Of a DNA stretch of 64,000 bases, positions 54,309 to 63,978 are shown piece by piece. The translations under genes were made by a program, and so were the position numbers. How positions within the stretch are numbered: position 1 is the stretch's first letter; each line of letters starts with the position of its first letter. The stretch is from JAKOQB01 sp050258235 (lineage in GTDB: Bacteria; Pseudomonadota; Gammaproteobacteria; Burkholderiales; Burkholderiaceae_F), in NCBI GenBank assembly GCA_050258235.1, contig JBLMYK010000145.1, positions 11,906-75,905 on the forward strand. The letters run 5' to 3'. The notes below the pieces were generated by a model. It saw only the letters and a program-made list of their open reading frames with translations. It did no database searches and was not told the DNA's origin.

Positions 54309-55799
54309 ATGCAGAGGCTGCCGCAGGCGCGGAGCGCGAGCCCAGGCGCGCCGCTGAACCAGCTGCTGTACTCGTGCATCCGGCAGACCATCCTGGAAGG
54401 CGGCCTGGCCGCATCGACCCGCTTGCCGCCTTCGCGCGACCTGGCGGCGGAACTGCGGGTCTCGCGCAACACGGTCCTGTACGCGTACGAGCAGCTCCTG
54501 GCGGAGGGCTACACGCGGACGCTGACCGGAAGCGGCACGTTCGTGTGCGAGCGGATCCCCGACCGGCTGCTGCGCAGCGACAGCGTGGCGGTCGAGCGCG
54601 CCGGCGGGACGGTGCCGGCGCCGGGCCGGCTGTCGGCGCGCGGCAAGCGGGTAATCGAAGGCTCGGGAGCTTCGCCGCGGCAATGGGGCGCGTTCATGCC
54701 GGGACTGCCGGACGTGACGCGATTCCCGCACCGGCAGTTCCGGCGGAGCGAGGCCCGCCAATGGCGCCACCTTGATCCGTCGATGCTCAGTTACGCGGAC
54801 GGGGACGGACACCGTCCTTTGCACGAGAGCCTGGCGGACTATCTTCGGCAGGCGCGATCGGTCAGGTGCCAGCCGGAGCAGATCCTGGTGACCGAGGGCG
54901 TCCATCAGGCGGTCGATCTGGTGGCCCGGGTGCTGGGCGACGTCGGCGACCTGGCCTGGGTCGAGGAGCCCGGATATTGGGGCATTCGCAGCGTTCTGAC
55001 GGCGAACGGCATCCGGCTGAAGCCGGTGCCGGTGGACAGGGAGGGAATGACGATGCCGCGGCAGCGTCCGGTGCCGCCGCGGTTTGCCTTCGTGACGCCA
55101 TCGCACCAGTACCCGCTCGGATCGGTGATGAGCATGAGTCGGCGACTGGGGCTGCTCGAGTACGCAATCCGGACGGGCATGTGGATCATCGAGGACGACT
55201 ACGACAGCGAATTCCGCTTCGACGGCCAGCCGATACCGTCGCTTCAGGGATTGCTGAGCGGGGCCCCTGTCATCTACATCGGAACCTTCAGCAAGACGCT
55301 GTACCCCGGCGTGCGCATCGCCTACATGGTGCTGCCGGGGACGCTCGCCGGCGCTTTCCGCACCGCGCAACTGGAGTTGTACCGTGCAGGGCACCTGGTG
55401 ACGCAGGCCGTCCTCGCCGAGTTCATCCGCGACGGCGCGTACGCCGCGCACATCCGCAAGATGCGCCTCGTGTACGCCGCGCGGCGCGCCTTTCTCGTCA
55501 ACCTGATCCACAAGTGGCTCGGTCCGGAGTGGCTGCATGAATGCGATTCCGAGACCGGACTGCACCTGGTGCTTGCGCTGCCGGATGACGTGGACGACGA
55601 GCGGCTGACGCAGCTGGCACTTGAGCGAGGAATAATCGTGCGCCCGCTGTCCGGCTACTACCTCAGCCGAGCGCGTCGACCCGGGCTTTTGCTCGGATTT
55701 GCGAGCCTGCCGGAGCAGCAGATGCGCGAACCTTTCGAGGTCCTGGTCCGTTGCATCCGCGAGTGCCGCGCGAGTCGCCGCCTGGCGAAGGCGGCTTGA
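54309..55799 (+). CDS. MocR/GabR-type transcriptional regulator
   Basis: GntR-type winged helix joined to an aminotransferase fold. From the ATG at 54309 it has 496 residues. The HTH (LPPSRDLAAELRVSRNTVLY, then AYEQLLAEGYTRTLTGSGTFV) is at about 40-80. A linker precedes the PLP domain with YWGIRSV, EDDYDSEFRF and the PLP lysine in TFSKTLYPGVRI. In Bacillus GabR uses PLP and GABA to activate gabTD; here it faces gabT, so the same control is likely but not shown. An upstream start at 54180 would overlap gabT. Confidence 0.93.
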   Translation: MQRLPQARSASPGAPLNQLLYSCIRQTILEGGLAASTRLPPSRDLAAELRVSRNTVLYAYEQLLAEGYTRTLTGSGTFVCERIPDRLLRSDSVAVERAGGTVPAPGRLSARGKRVIEGSGASPRQWGAFMPGLPDVTRFPHRQFRRSEARQWRHLDPSMLSYADGDGHRPLHESLADYLRQARSVRCQPEQILVTEGVHQAVDLVARVLGDVGDLAWVEEPGYWGIRSVLTANGIRLKPVPVDREGMTMPRQRPVPPRFAFVTPSHQYPLGSVMSMSRRLGLLEYAIRTGMWIIEDDYDSEFRFDGQPIPSLQGLLSGAPVIYIGTFSKTLYPGVRIAYMVLPGTLAGAFRTAQLELYRAGHLVTQAVLAEFIRDGAYAAHIRKMRLVYAARRAFLVNLIHKWLGPEWLHECDSETGLHLVLALPDDVDDERLTQLALERGIIVRPLSGYYLSRARRPGLLLGFASLPEQQMREPFEVLVRCIRECRASRRLAKAA

Positions 55800-55847
55800 G
55801 CGGCTCCCGCCCGTCCCGGCTCGCGCGGGCAGTCATCGCGGGCGGCG

Positions 55848-56585
55848 TCAGGTCTGCTGCCCGCCGTCGATGTGGATCTCGGCGCCGTTGATGTAGGACG
55901 CGCCGCCGGTGCACAGGAAGTAGATCGTCGCCGCCACTTCCTCCGGCTTGCCGAGGCGATGCAGCGGAATCTGGTCGCGCACGATCTCGTCCGTTCCGGG
56001 CGAGAGCATCGCGGTGTCGATCTCGCCGGGCGCGATCGAATTGGCGCGCACTCCGTGCGACCCGAACTCGTTCGCCAGCTCGCGTGTCAGTGCGGCGAGC
56101 GCCGCCTTCGACGTGGCGTACGCGACGCCGGCGAACGGATGCACGCGGCTGCCGGCGATCGACGTCACGTTGACGATCGTGCCCGCGCCAGCACGCAGCT
56201 CGTCGAAGAGCCCGCGCGCCAGCAGCGCGACCGAGAACAGGTTGACGTGGAACACCTTCAGCCAGGTGTCGTAGTCGGTGTCGAGCACGCCGAGTCGTTT
56301 GCCGTCGGGTTGCTTCGGCGAGATGCCGGCATTGTTGACCAGCGCCTCGATGCGCCCGCTCTTCAGCCTCGCACGGATGTCGGCGATGCCGCGCGCGACG
56401 TCGGCCGCGTCCGACAGATCCATGCGGATGTGGTTGTCTTCGCCTTCGGCCCACGGGCACTCGGGCGTCCAGGGTCGGCGCGACACGGTGAGCACGCGCC
56501 AGCCCGCGGCGGTGAAGTGCTTGACGGTGGCGTGGCCGATACCGCGGCTGGCGCCGGTCAGCACGAGTGTCTTGCGGTCGGGCAT
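55848..56585 (-). CDS. Short-chain dehydrogenase/reductase
   Basis: NAD(P)-dependent oxidoreductase of the classical SDR type. From the ATG at 56585 it has 245 residues: TGASRGIGHATVKHF near the N-terminus, the structural NNAG, the serine strand VNVTSIAGSRVHP, catalytic AYATSKAAL with Tyr and Lys, and the C-terminal IHIDGGQQT. The substrate cannot be assigned. It is 12 bases downstream of the class III aminotransferase and probably acts on its aldehyde or hydroxy product. The open frame runs far upstream to 57164 but the SDR start is clear. Confidence 0.92.
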   Translation of the reverse strand: MPDRKTLVLTGASRGIGHATVKHFTAAGWRVLTVSRRPWTPECPWAEGEDNHIRMDLSDAADVARGIADIRARLKSGRIEALVNNAGISPKQPDGKRLGVLDTDYDTWLKVFHVNLFSVALLARGLFDELRAGAGTIVNVTSIAGSRVHPFAGVAYATSKAALAALTRELANEFGSHGVRANSIAPGEIDTAMLSPGTDEIVRDQIPLHRLGKPEEVAATIYFLCTGGASYINGAEIHIDGGQQT

Positions 56586-56596
56586 CGCGTTGCCTC

Positions 56597-57970
56597 TCAG
56601 CCGAACTGGCGGACGTGGATTTCGGTATCGCGCAGCGCGCGGGTGAAGCGCGCCAGCATCTCGTCGATCTCGTGCGGCTCGATCGTCAGCGGCGGGCACA
56701 GTGCGACCGCCTCGCCGAGCGGTCGCAGCACCAGCCCGTGCAGATGCGCGCGCTCGGCGAAGTAGCCGGCCACGCCACCCGCGGGCGCGAACGACTCCCG
56801 GGTCTGCTTGTTCTTCACCAGTTCCACCGCAGCGATCAGGCCGACGCCGCGCACCTCGCCGACGATGGGGCTGTCGCCCAGTGCGCGCAAGCCGTCGAGG
56901 AAGCGCGGCGCGAGCGCGCGTACGCGCGCGGCGATGTCGATCTCGCGGTAGATCTTCATCGCCTCGATCGCCACCGCCGCCCCGAGCGGGTGCGCGGAGT
57001 AGGTGTAGCCGTGGCCGAAGGTGCCGATCTTCGCCGACTGATCGGCCATCGGCTCGTACATCTTCTGCGAGATCATCGTCGCCGAAAACGGCACGTAGCC
57101 GCCGGTCAGCGCCTTGGCGCAGGTGACGATGTCGGGATCGAGATCGTAGGTCTGGCTGCCCCACATCTGTCCGGTGCGGCCAAAGCCGCAGATCACCTCG
57201 TCGGCGATCAGCAGGATGTCGTGCTGTTTCAGGATCGGCTGGATCAGATCGAAGTAGCCCGACGGCGGCGGGATCACGCCGCCCGCGCCCATCACCGGCT
57301 CGGCGATGAACGCGGCAATCGTGTCCGGCCCTTCCTTCTCGATCAGCCTTTCAAGATTGCGCGCCAGTCGCGCGGCAAACGCCTCCTCGCTTTCGCCGAC
57401 CTGGGCGAAGCGGTAGTGATGCGGGCAGTCCGTGTGCACCACGCCCGGTCCCGGCAGATCGAAGCCCGTATGCAGGTGGGGCAGGCCCGCCAGGCTCGCG
57501 GCGGCGATGCTGACGCCGTGGTAGCCCCGGGTGCGGGCGACGATCTTCTTCTTGTTCGGCCGGCCGAGCGCGTTGTTGTAATACCGGACGAGCTTGATCG
57601 CGGTGTCGTTGGCGTCCGACCCGCTGGTGCCGAAGAACACGCGCGCCATCTTCGCCGGCGCGATTGCCAGCAGGTCGCGCGCCGCTCCGACCGCGACATC
57701 CGACGTTTTGTGCGCGAAGCCGTGGTAGTAAGGCAGCCGGTTCAGCTGCCTTGTCGCGGCATCGATCAGCCGCTCGTTCGAAAAGCCGAGCGACGCACAC
57801 CACAGCCCGGCCATGCCTTCGATGTATTCCTTGCCGTCGACGTCGTAGACATGGATGCCGTGGCCGCGGGCCATGATCACCGGACCTCGTTGCTCGTGCT
57901 GGCGCAGGTTGGTGTACGGGTGCAGCGATTGCAGCTTGTCGAGTTCGGCCAGGCTGGCGGGGTGGTTCAT
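56597..57970 (-). CDS. Class III aminotransferase (omega-amino acid/putrescine:pyruvate type)
   Basis: PLP enzyme, 457 residues. The pattern HPYTNLRQHEQRGPVIMARG, then GMAGLWCASLGF, the phosphate-binding FFGTSGSDANDTA, TRGYHGVS and the PLP lysine in CAKALTGGYVPFSA are those of the omega-amino acid-pyruvate and SpuC group. Given the adjacent polyamine importer and gabT, putrescine or another diamine or beta-alanine is a likely substrate. It is distinct from GabT by sequence. The amidase lies 18 bases upstream in the same direction. Confidence 0.9.
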   Translation of the reverse strand: MNHPASLAELDKLQSLHPYTNLRQHEQRGPVIMARGHGIHVYDVDGKEYIEGMAGLWCASLGFSNERLIDAATRQLNRLPYYHGFAHKTSDVAVGAARDLLAIAPAKMARVFFGTSGSDANDTAIKLVRYYNNALGRPNKKKIVARTRGYHGVSIAAASLAGLPHLHTGFDLPGPGVVHTDCPHHYRFAQVGESEEAFAARLARNLERLIEKEGPDTIAAFIAEPVMGAGGVIPPPSGYFDLIQPILKQHDILLIADEVICGFGRTGQMWGSQTYDLDPDIVTCAKALTGGYVPFSATMISQKMYEPMADQSAKIGTFGHGYTYSAHPLGAAVAIEAMKIYREIDIAARVRALAPRFLDGLRALGDSPIVGEVRGVGLIAAVELVKNKQTRESFAPAGGVAGYFAERAHLHGLVLRPLGEAVALCPPLTIEPHEIDEMLARFTRALRDTEIHVRQFG

Positions 57971-57988
57971 CGCAATGGTTCCGGGTGT

Positions 57989-59365
57989 TCAGTCAAAGAT
58001 CGCCTTCAGGTCCGGCGTGCGCCGATGCCAGTCCGTCGCCTGCTGGAACGCGCGCCCGATGCGCAGCAGCAAGGGCTCGTCGAACGGCTTGCCGAGCAGC
58101 TGCACGCCGACCGGCAGTCCATTTTCAGAGAAGCCGGCCGGCAGCGACAGGCCGCATGCATCGAGAAAATTGCCGGCGCGGGTGAAGCTTGCGAGCGGCG
58201 CAATTGCCTCGTCCACCGCGTCGACCGGGCAGGCGGCCATCGGCAGTGTCGGCGTCAGCAGCGCCTCGGTGTCGCGCATCCATTCGCGCCACTGCGCGGC
58301 CGCCGCGCGCCGATACGCCAGCGCGTCGATGTAGTCGGCCGCGCCGATCGCCTTGCCGCCGAGCACGCGCCTGCGCACGCCGGGGCCGATCGGCAGCCTT
58401 TCGTCCTCGATGTACGCGCGGTGCACCGCGTACGCCTCGGCTGAGGTCAACTGGCCGTTGCGGCGCGACAGTTCGCCGAAGTCGAACGGGAAGCGCCGTT
58501 CGAACAGTCGCGCGCCGAGGTCGCCCAGCACGCGTTGCGCCGACTCCAGGCCGGCGCGCACGGCCGGTTCGACGGCCATCGGGTACTGATCCGCCGGCAG
58601 CACCGCGATGCGCAGCCCGGCTACGTCTGTCCCCGGGGCCGCCAGCGCTGCCGCGCGGTGATCGGTGATCGCCGCGGTCAGCAGAGCCGCGTCCTCGACG
58701 CTGCGCGTCATCGGGCCGATCGTGTCGAGCGTGGTCGACAGCGGAAACGCCCCCAGCGTGCTGACCAGTCCGACCGTGGTCTTCAGCCCGCTGATTCCGT
58801 TCAGCGCGGCGGGAATCCGCACCGAGCCGCCGGTGTCGGAGCCGATCGCGGCGGGCGCCAGCCCGGCCGCGACGGCCACCCCCGAGCCGCTCGACGAGCC
58901 GCCGGGAATGCGATGAATGGCGAGGTCCCACGGATTCCATGGCGTGCCCAGGTGCGGGTTTGCGCCCCAGGTGCCGAATGCGAATTCGACCATGTGCGTC
59001 TTGCCCAGCGGCACCATGCCGGCAGCGAGCAGCCGCTCGACGACCGGTGCTGTGACCGGACTGCGCCTTTCGCGGAACAGGGCCGACCCGACCGTGGTCA
59101 CGCGGCCCTCGATCTCCAGCAGGTCCTTCAACGCGATCGGCAGTCCGTCGAGCGGGCCGAGCGCAAGCCCGCCCGCGCGCCGCGCGTCGCTGGCGCGCGC
59201 GTGCCCGCGCGCGATCTCCGCGTCGACGCTGGCGAACGCGTTGAGCTTCGCGTTCGCTCGCTCGATCCGCGCCAGGTAGAACTCGGCCAGTTCGAGCGCG
59301 CCCACGTCGCGCCGCGCCAGCGCGGCGGAGACTTCGGCCAACGTCGAAAAGGGATCGATGTTCAT
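57989..59365 (-). CDS. Amidase signature family enzyme
   Basis: Hydrolyses amide bonds using the Ser-cis-Ser-Lys triad. From the ATG at 59365 it has 458 residues. The lysine is in IALKDLLEIEG and the serine-rich motif is GGSSSGSGVAVAAGLAPAAIG with DTGGSVRIPA. The substrate is unknown; related enzymes act on indole acetamide, mandelamide, urea derivatives or gamma-glutamyl compounds. Its start overlaps the stop of the M81 gene (ATGA), so expression is coupled. An upstream in-frame start at 59464 is less likely. Confidence 0.93.
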   Translation of the reverse strand: MNIDPFSTLAEVSAALARRDVGALELAEFYLARIERANAKLNAFASVDAEIARGHARASDARRAGGLALGPLDGLPIALKDLLEIEGRVTTVGSALFRERRSPVTAPVVERLLAAGMVPLGKTHMVEFAFGTWGANPHLGTPWNPWDLAIHRIPGGSSSGSGVAVAAGLAPAAIGSDTGGSVRIPAALNGISGLKTTVGLVSTLGAFPLSTTLDTIGPMTRSVEDAALLTAAITDHRAAALAAPGTDVAGLRIAVLPADQYPMAVEPAVRAGLESAQRVLGDLGARLFERRFPFDFGELSRRNGQLTSAEAYAVHRAYIEDERLPIGPGVRRRVLGGKAIGAADYIDALAYRRAAAAQWREWMRDTEALLTPTLPMAACPVDAVDEAIAPLASFTRAGNFLDACGLSLPAGFSENGLPVGVQLLGKPFDEPLLLRIGRAFQQATDWHRRTPDLKAIFD

Positions 59366-60849
59366 CGCCAATTCGCTCCCGGGTCGAGCGGGTAGATCGG
59401 CCGCCGCACGCGCCTGAAGTTGAACAGCGCGTAGTCCGAACTCGTGACGCCGCGGCTGTCGCATTCGACGAGCCCGCTCGAAAGCGGCACGAAACTGGGG
59501 CGGCAGTACATGCGCGATTTCAGGATCAGGTAGTCGAACGCGCGCGGATCGACACCGACACTGGTGAAAACGCCGAGGTCGAGCGGCTCCATCGGCCGCT
59601 CGGTGACGACGATCGTGAACGCGCCAGCCTCCAGCACCACACTGCGCCCCATCGACCAGGTCTCGCCGGTGTAGATCGGGCCGGTAATGCGAAAACGGCC
59701 GTCGGTGATCGCGCGCACGCGCGCGTCGACGACGAAGCGCGGCCGCGGGTCCTTGCCAAACCCGAGCGGCCGCAGGTTGCCGACCGGCATCTTCACGCGG
59801 TCGCCCACGCCCGCGGTCGCGGCGATCGCCACGGCGATCGGGTCACAGGTCGGGCCGACGGCGATGTTCGTCATGCCCTGGCGCAGGCTTTCCTCGAGCA
59901 CGTCGGTGGTGTCGCAGGTGCCGCCGGCCATCACGTTGTCGCCGTGATCGAGCAGCAGCACCGGTCCGCCGGCAGTCCCGGCTCGCAGTGCGCGCGCCTG
60001 CGCCACGCTTTCCGCCATTGGTGCACTCGCGTAGACGAAGCCGGCACGTTCATCCCACACCTGGCGCGCCAGCTCGTCGGCCGCGTGCTGCGCCTCGTCC
60101 CGCGAGCGGCCGACGGTGACGATGCTCATGCCCGCGTCGCGGATGTCGGCCAGCGAGAAGCCCGCAAACACCGTCGCGGCGAGCAGCCCGTCCGCCTCGA
60201 GTCTTCGCGCGCGCTCGACCGCGCGCTGCATCGCGCCTTCCGCGGTGGCGCTCTTCAGCGTGTGCGACAGCAGCGGCGGCTGCGCCCACGCGACCGCTGG
60301 GCGCGTGCCGCCGTCGATCCAGTCGAGGAGCAGTCGCGCCGCATGCGCGCCGGTCTCGTACATGTCGATGTGCGGATAGGTCTTGAAGCCCACGATCACG
60401 TCCGCGCAATCGACCATCGCCTGCGTGACGTTGCCGTGCAGGTCGAGCGCAACCGCCAGCGGCGTCTTCGGCGCGACCGCGCGCACTCGGCGCAGCAGTT
60501 CGCCCTCGCCGTCCTCGAGCGACTGCGTGACCATCGCGCCGTGCAGGTCGAGCAGGATCGCATCGCAGCCGACGCGCACCGCATCGACGATCGCGGCGGC
60601 GAAGCGCTCGTACGCGGCGTCGTCGACGCGCCCGCTCGGGTTGGCGGTGGCGTTGACCGCCACCGTCAGCTGCGCGCCGCGCGCCTCGCCCGCATCGATG
60701 AACGCACCCAGCCCCGTGCGCGTGCCCTTCGCGCTTCCGTACGCGGCGGCGCCGAAGGACGGGCCGTCGGGGCCGAACGACGCCAGTGGCGTCGGCACCG
60801 GCGAGAAGGTGTTGGTCTCGTGGTTCAGCCGCGCGGCGACGATCTTCAT
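59362..60849 (-). CDS. M81 family metallopeptidase (MlrC-like)
   Basis: Zinc-dependent hydrolase of the MlrC family, named for the last step of microcystin breakdown; most members have unknown natural substrates. From the ATG at 60849 it has 495 residues. The DUF1485-type N-terminal half starts MKIVAARLNHETNTFSPVPT and has the metal-binding LLDLHGAMV, LDLHGN and GFKTYPHIDMYETG. The C-terminal half contains LLLDHGDNVMAGGTCDTTDV. It overlaps both neighbours by four bases. A general role in cleaving modified or cyclic peptides is plausible. Confidence 0.93.
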   Translation of the reverse strand: MKIVAARLNHETNTFSPVPTPLASFGPDGPSFGAAAYGSAKGTRTGLGAFIDAGEARGAQLTVAVNATANPSGRVDDAAYERFAAAIVDAVRVGCDAILLDLHGAMVTQSLEDGEGELLRRVRAVAPKTPLAVALDLHGNVTQAMVDCADVIVGFKTYPHIDMYETGAHAARLLLDWIDGGTRPAVAWAQPPLLSHTLKSATAEGAMQRAVERARRLEADGLLAATVFAGFSLADIRDAGMSIVTVGRSRDEAQHAADELARQVWDERAGFVYASAPMAESVAQARALRAGTAGGPVLLLDHGDNVMAGGTCDTTDVLEESLRQGMTNIAVGPTCDPIAVAIAATAGVGDRVKMPVGNLRPLGFGKDPRPRFVVDARVRAITDGRFRITGPIYTGETWSMGRSVVLEAGAFTIVVTERPMEPLDLGVFTSVGVDPRAFDYLILKSRMYCRPSFVPLSSGLVECDSRGVTSSDYALFNFRRVRRPIYPLDPGANWR

Positions 60850-62288
60850 TGGCTTCGCTTCAGGATCTTGCCCGCGCGCGCGCCCGTGGCGCGGCCATCG
60901 TGCCACGCGAGCGCACCGTTCACGTACACCGACACGATGCCCGCGGCCGGCGTCTTCGGCTGCGCGAACGTCGCGGCGTCGGCTATGCGGGCGGGATCGA
61001 ACACGACCAGGTCGGCGTGGCAACCCGGCACGATCAGTCCGCGTTGCGCGAAGCCGAAGCGCGCGGCGGGCAGCCCGGTCATCTTGTGCACCGCCTGCTC
61101 GAGCGAAAACAGCCCGCGCTCGCGCGCGTAATGGCCGAGTACGCGCGGGAACGCGCCCCACAGCCGCGGATGCGGAAACTCGTCGTGCGGCAGGCCGTCG
61201 GACCCGATCATTGTTTCCGGATACGCGAGGATGCGCTCGACATCCGCCTCGTCCATCGAGAAATAGATCGCGCCGGCCGGCTGCAGCCGGTCGATCATCG
61301 CGTCGAAGTCGGCGCCCTGCTCCGCGGCCAGTTCGTCCAGGTAGCGCCCGGCTGCGCCCGGCTGCGCTTTTGACCACGCGATCAGCACGCGCTGCGCCTG
61401 CCTGGCGGCGTCCCGGCGCAGCACGGTCGACGACGCCGTGTACGGATAGCAGTCGAGGCAGACGTCGCGCGTTGCGCGGGCCTCGTCCAGCAGCGCCAGC
61501 GTCTCGCGCGAGCGGCCGAAGTTCGCGCGACCGATCACCTTGTGATGCGAGATCACCTGGCGCACGCCGAGGTCGGCTGCGATCGTCATCGCCTCGGTCA
61601 TCGAATCGAGCACGCGCTCTCCCTCGTCGCGGATGTGCGACGCGATCAGCGCGCTGGTGCCGCGCAGCGGTTCGCACACGCGGCGGATCTCGTCGGCGGT
61701 GGCGGCATTCGCCGGCGCATAGTAGGTGCCGGTCGACACGCCGATCGCGCCCGCGGCGAGTCCCTCCGCAACCAGCGCCTGCATCGCGGCGATCTCGGCA
61801 TCGCCGGCCGGCCGGTCGAGGTCGCCCATCGTCACCGCACGCAGCGTGGTGTGGCCGATCAGCGCCGCGCAGTTGATCGCCGGCGGCCGGGCTTCGAGCG
61901 CGGCGAAGTACCCGGCAAGACTTTCGAAGCGCTGGCCGCTTCCGGTCGCCACATCGGCCACCAGGGTCAGCGGGGGCACCGGCTCGCGGTTTCCGAGCGG
62001 CGCCAGGCTGATGCCGCAGTTGCCGACCACGACCGCGGTCACGCCCTGGCTCACTTTCGGCGCCATCGACGGGTCCGCCAGCAGAAGCCGGTCGTCGTGC
62101 GTGTGCACGTCGATGAAACCGGGCGCGAGCGCGAGGCCGTCGAGGTCGATCGACGCCGCGGCATCCGCCGCCGCGAGGGCGCCGACCGCGGCGATGCGGC
62201 CGCCCTGCACCGCGACGTCGCCACGTCGTCGCGGCGTGCCGCATCCGTCGATGATCGTTGCGCCACGCAACAGCAGATCAAAGCCCAT
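60846..62288 (-). CDS. D-aminoacylase / N-acyl-D-amino-acid deacylase (amidohydrolase)
   Basis: Removes acyl groups from N-acyl-D-amino acids. The 480 residues begin with the small beta domain (LLLRGATIIDGCGTPRR) and the barrel with metal ligands FIDVHTHDD, the SHHKVIG histidines and later GSDGLPHDEFPHPRLWG. The C-terminal NGALAWHDGRATGARAGKIL is typical. It heads a run with the M81 peptidase and amidase (4-base overlaps) and is divergent from a peptide-binding protein. Confidence 0.93.
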   Translation of the reverse strand: MGFDLLLRGATIIDGCGTPRRRGDVAVQGGRIAAVGALAAADAAASIDLDGLALAPGFIDVHTHDDRLLLADPSMAPKVSQGVTAVVVGNCGISLAPLGNREPVPPLTLVADVATGSGQRFESLAGYFAALEARPPAINCAALIGHTTLRAVTMGDLDRPAGDAEIAAMQALVAEGLAAGAIGVSTGTYYAPANAATADEIRRVCEPLRGTSALIASHIRDEGERVLDSMTEAMTIAADLGVRQVISHHKVIGRANFGRSRETLALLDEARATRDVCLDCYPYTASSTVLRRDAARQAQRVLIAWSKAQPGAAGRYLDELAAEQGADFDAMIDRLQPAGAIYFSMDEADVERILAYPETMIGSDGLPHDEFPHPRLWGAFPRVLGHYARERGLFSLEQAVHKMTGLPAARFGFAQRGLIVPGCHADLVVFDPARIADAATFAQPKTPAAGIVSVYVNGALAWHDGRATGARAGKILKRSQ

Positions 62289-62382
62289 CGTCTTTTCGAA
62301 TCCGGTCCGAAGCGTGTAGTCTGTTCGCTCGCTCGCCGGTTCGCAAATTGGGCCGGCGGCGCATCACAGGAGGAGGACGGTA

Positions 62383-63978
62383 ATGAGATTCCAGTTTCGC
62401 ACCGGGTGGCGCGCTGCCGCCGGGTTCGCACTTTCGATCGGCATCGCGCTGGCAGCCAACGTCGCGATGGCACAGGGCAAGGTCCTGAGGTTCATCCCCG
62501 AGGCCGACCTGCGCAGCCTGGACCCGATCTGGACCACCGCGTATGTAACGCGCAACCACGGGTACATGGTGTACGACGTGCTGTTCGCGACCGACGCCAA
62601 CTTCAAGATTCAGCCGCAGATGGTCGACAAGTGGGAGGTCAGCAAGGACGGCCTGACCTACACGTTCACGCTGCGCGACGGACTGAAGTTCCACGACGGC
62701 CAGCCGGTGCGGTCGGCCGACTGCATCGCGTCGGTCGAGCGCTGGGCCAAGCGCGACGTGTTCGGGCAGAAGCTGGCGGAGATGACGGACTCGTGGACCG
62801 CGGTCAACGACAAGACCTTCCGCCTGAAGCTGAAGAAGCCGTTCCCGTACGTGCTCGACGCGCTCGGCAAGCCCTCGTCGAACGTCCCGTTCATCATGCC
62901 GGAGAGGATCGCCAAGACCGACGCGTTCACGCAGATCACCGATCCGACCGGCTCCGGCCCCTTCAAGATGGTCAAATCCGAATGGGTCCCGGGCAGCAAG
63001 GTCGTGTACGTGAAGAACACCGATTACGTGCCGCGCAAGGAGCCGCCGTCGTGGGGCGCCGGCGGCAAAGTGGTCAAGGTCGATCGCGTTGAGTGGGTCA
63101 TCATTCCCGATTCGGCGACTGCGGCCGCGGCGCTGAACAACGGCGAGGTCGACTGGTGGCAGCAGCTGCCGCCCGACCTGATCCCGGTGCTGGCGAAGAA
63201 CAAGGACGTCAAGGTCGACAACACCGATCCGCTCGGCTCGATCGGGATCCTGCGTTTCAATCACCTGCAGCCGCCGTTCAACAACGTCAAGATGCGGCAG
63301 GCCGTGCTCGCGGTCGTCGACCAGAAGGACTACGCGATCGCGATCGCCGGCGACCCGAAGAACGGCAGGCCCTGCCCGTCGTACTTCACCTGCGGCACGC
63401 CGCTGGCGAACAACGCCGGCTCGGAGGCGCTGACCGGCAAGCGCGACTTCGACAAGGCGAAGGCGCTCGTGAAGGAGGCCGGCTACAAGGGCGAGAAGAT
63501 CGTCGTGATGACGGCGACCGACCAGCCGATCGTGCAGGCGCAGGCGCTGATCACGCAGGAACTGCTGCGCAAGATCGGCCTGAACGCGGAACTCGCGGCG
63601 ATGGACTGGGGCACGCTGATCACGCGCCGCTCGTCGAAGGAGCCGATCGACAAGGGCGGATGGAACATCTTCTTTACATGGTTCGTCGGCCCGGACATCA
63701 CGTCGCCGGCGCTGAACTCGCCGCTGCGCGGCAACGGAGAGAAGGCGTGGTTCGGCTGGCCGAATGACCCAAAGCTCGAGGAGCTTCGTGATGCCTGGTT
63801 CGCCGCGCCGACGCCGGCCGAGCAGAAGAAGATCGCCGAAGAGATGCAGAAGCGCGCGTTCGAAACCGTGCCGTACATTCCGACCGCGCAGTTCATCATC
63901 CCGACCGCGTATCGCACGAATCTCTCCGGCGTGATCGTGTCGCCGGTGACTTTCCTGTGGAACGTGGAGAAGAAGTAG
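62383..63978 (+). CDS. Peptide/nickel-type ABC substrate-binding protein
   Basis: Family 5 periplasmic binding protein, 531 residues with a Sec signal (ALSIGIALAANVAMAQ). The mature N-terminus KVLRFIPEADLRSLDPIWTT and the LKFHDGQPVRSADC stretch mark the DppA/OppA group. AGGAGGAGG precedes the ATG. It faces the D-aminoacylase gene across 94 bases, a set-up seen with D-amino-acid or N-acyl peptide uptake clusters. Permeases would be expected just beyond the right edge of the window. Confidence 0.93.
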   Translation: MRFQFRTGWRAAAGFALSIGIALAANVAMAQGKVLRFIPEADLRSLDPIWTTAYVTRNHGYMVYDVLFATDANFKIQPQMVDKWEVSKDGLTYTFTLRDGLKFHDGQPVRSADCIASVERWAKRDVFGQKLAEMTDSWTAVNDKTFRLKLKKPFPYVLDALGKPSSNVPFIMPERIAKTDAFTQITDPTGSGPFKMVKSEWVPGSKVVYVKNTDYVPRKEPPSWGAGGKVVKVDRVEWVIIPDSATAAAALNNGEVDWWQQLPPDLIPVLAKNKDVKVDNTDPLGSIGILRFNHLQPPFNNVKMRQAVLAVVDQKDYAIAIAGDPKNGRPCPSYFTCGTPLANNAGSEALTGKRDFDKAKALVKEAGYKGEKIVVMTATDQPIVQAQALITQELLRKIGLNAELAAMDWGTLITRRSSKEPIDKGGWNIFFTWFVGPDITSPALNSPLRGNGEKAWFGWPNDPKLEELRDAWFAAPTPAEQKKIAEEMQKRAFETVPYIPTAQFIIPTAYRTNLSGVIVSPVTFLWNVEKK

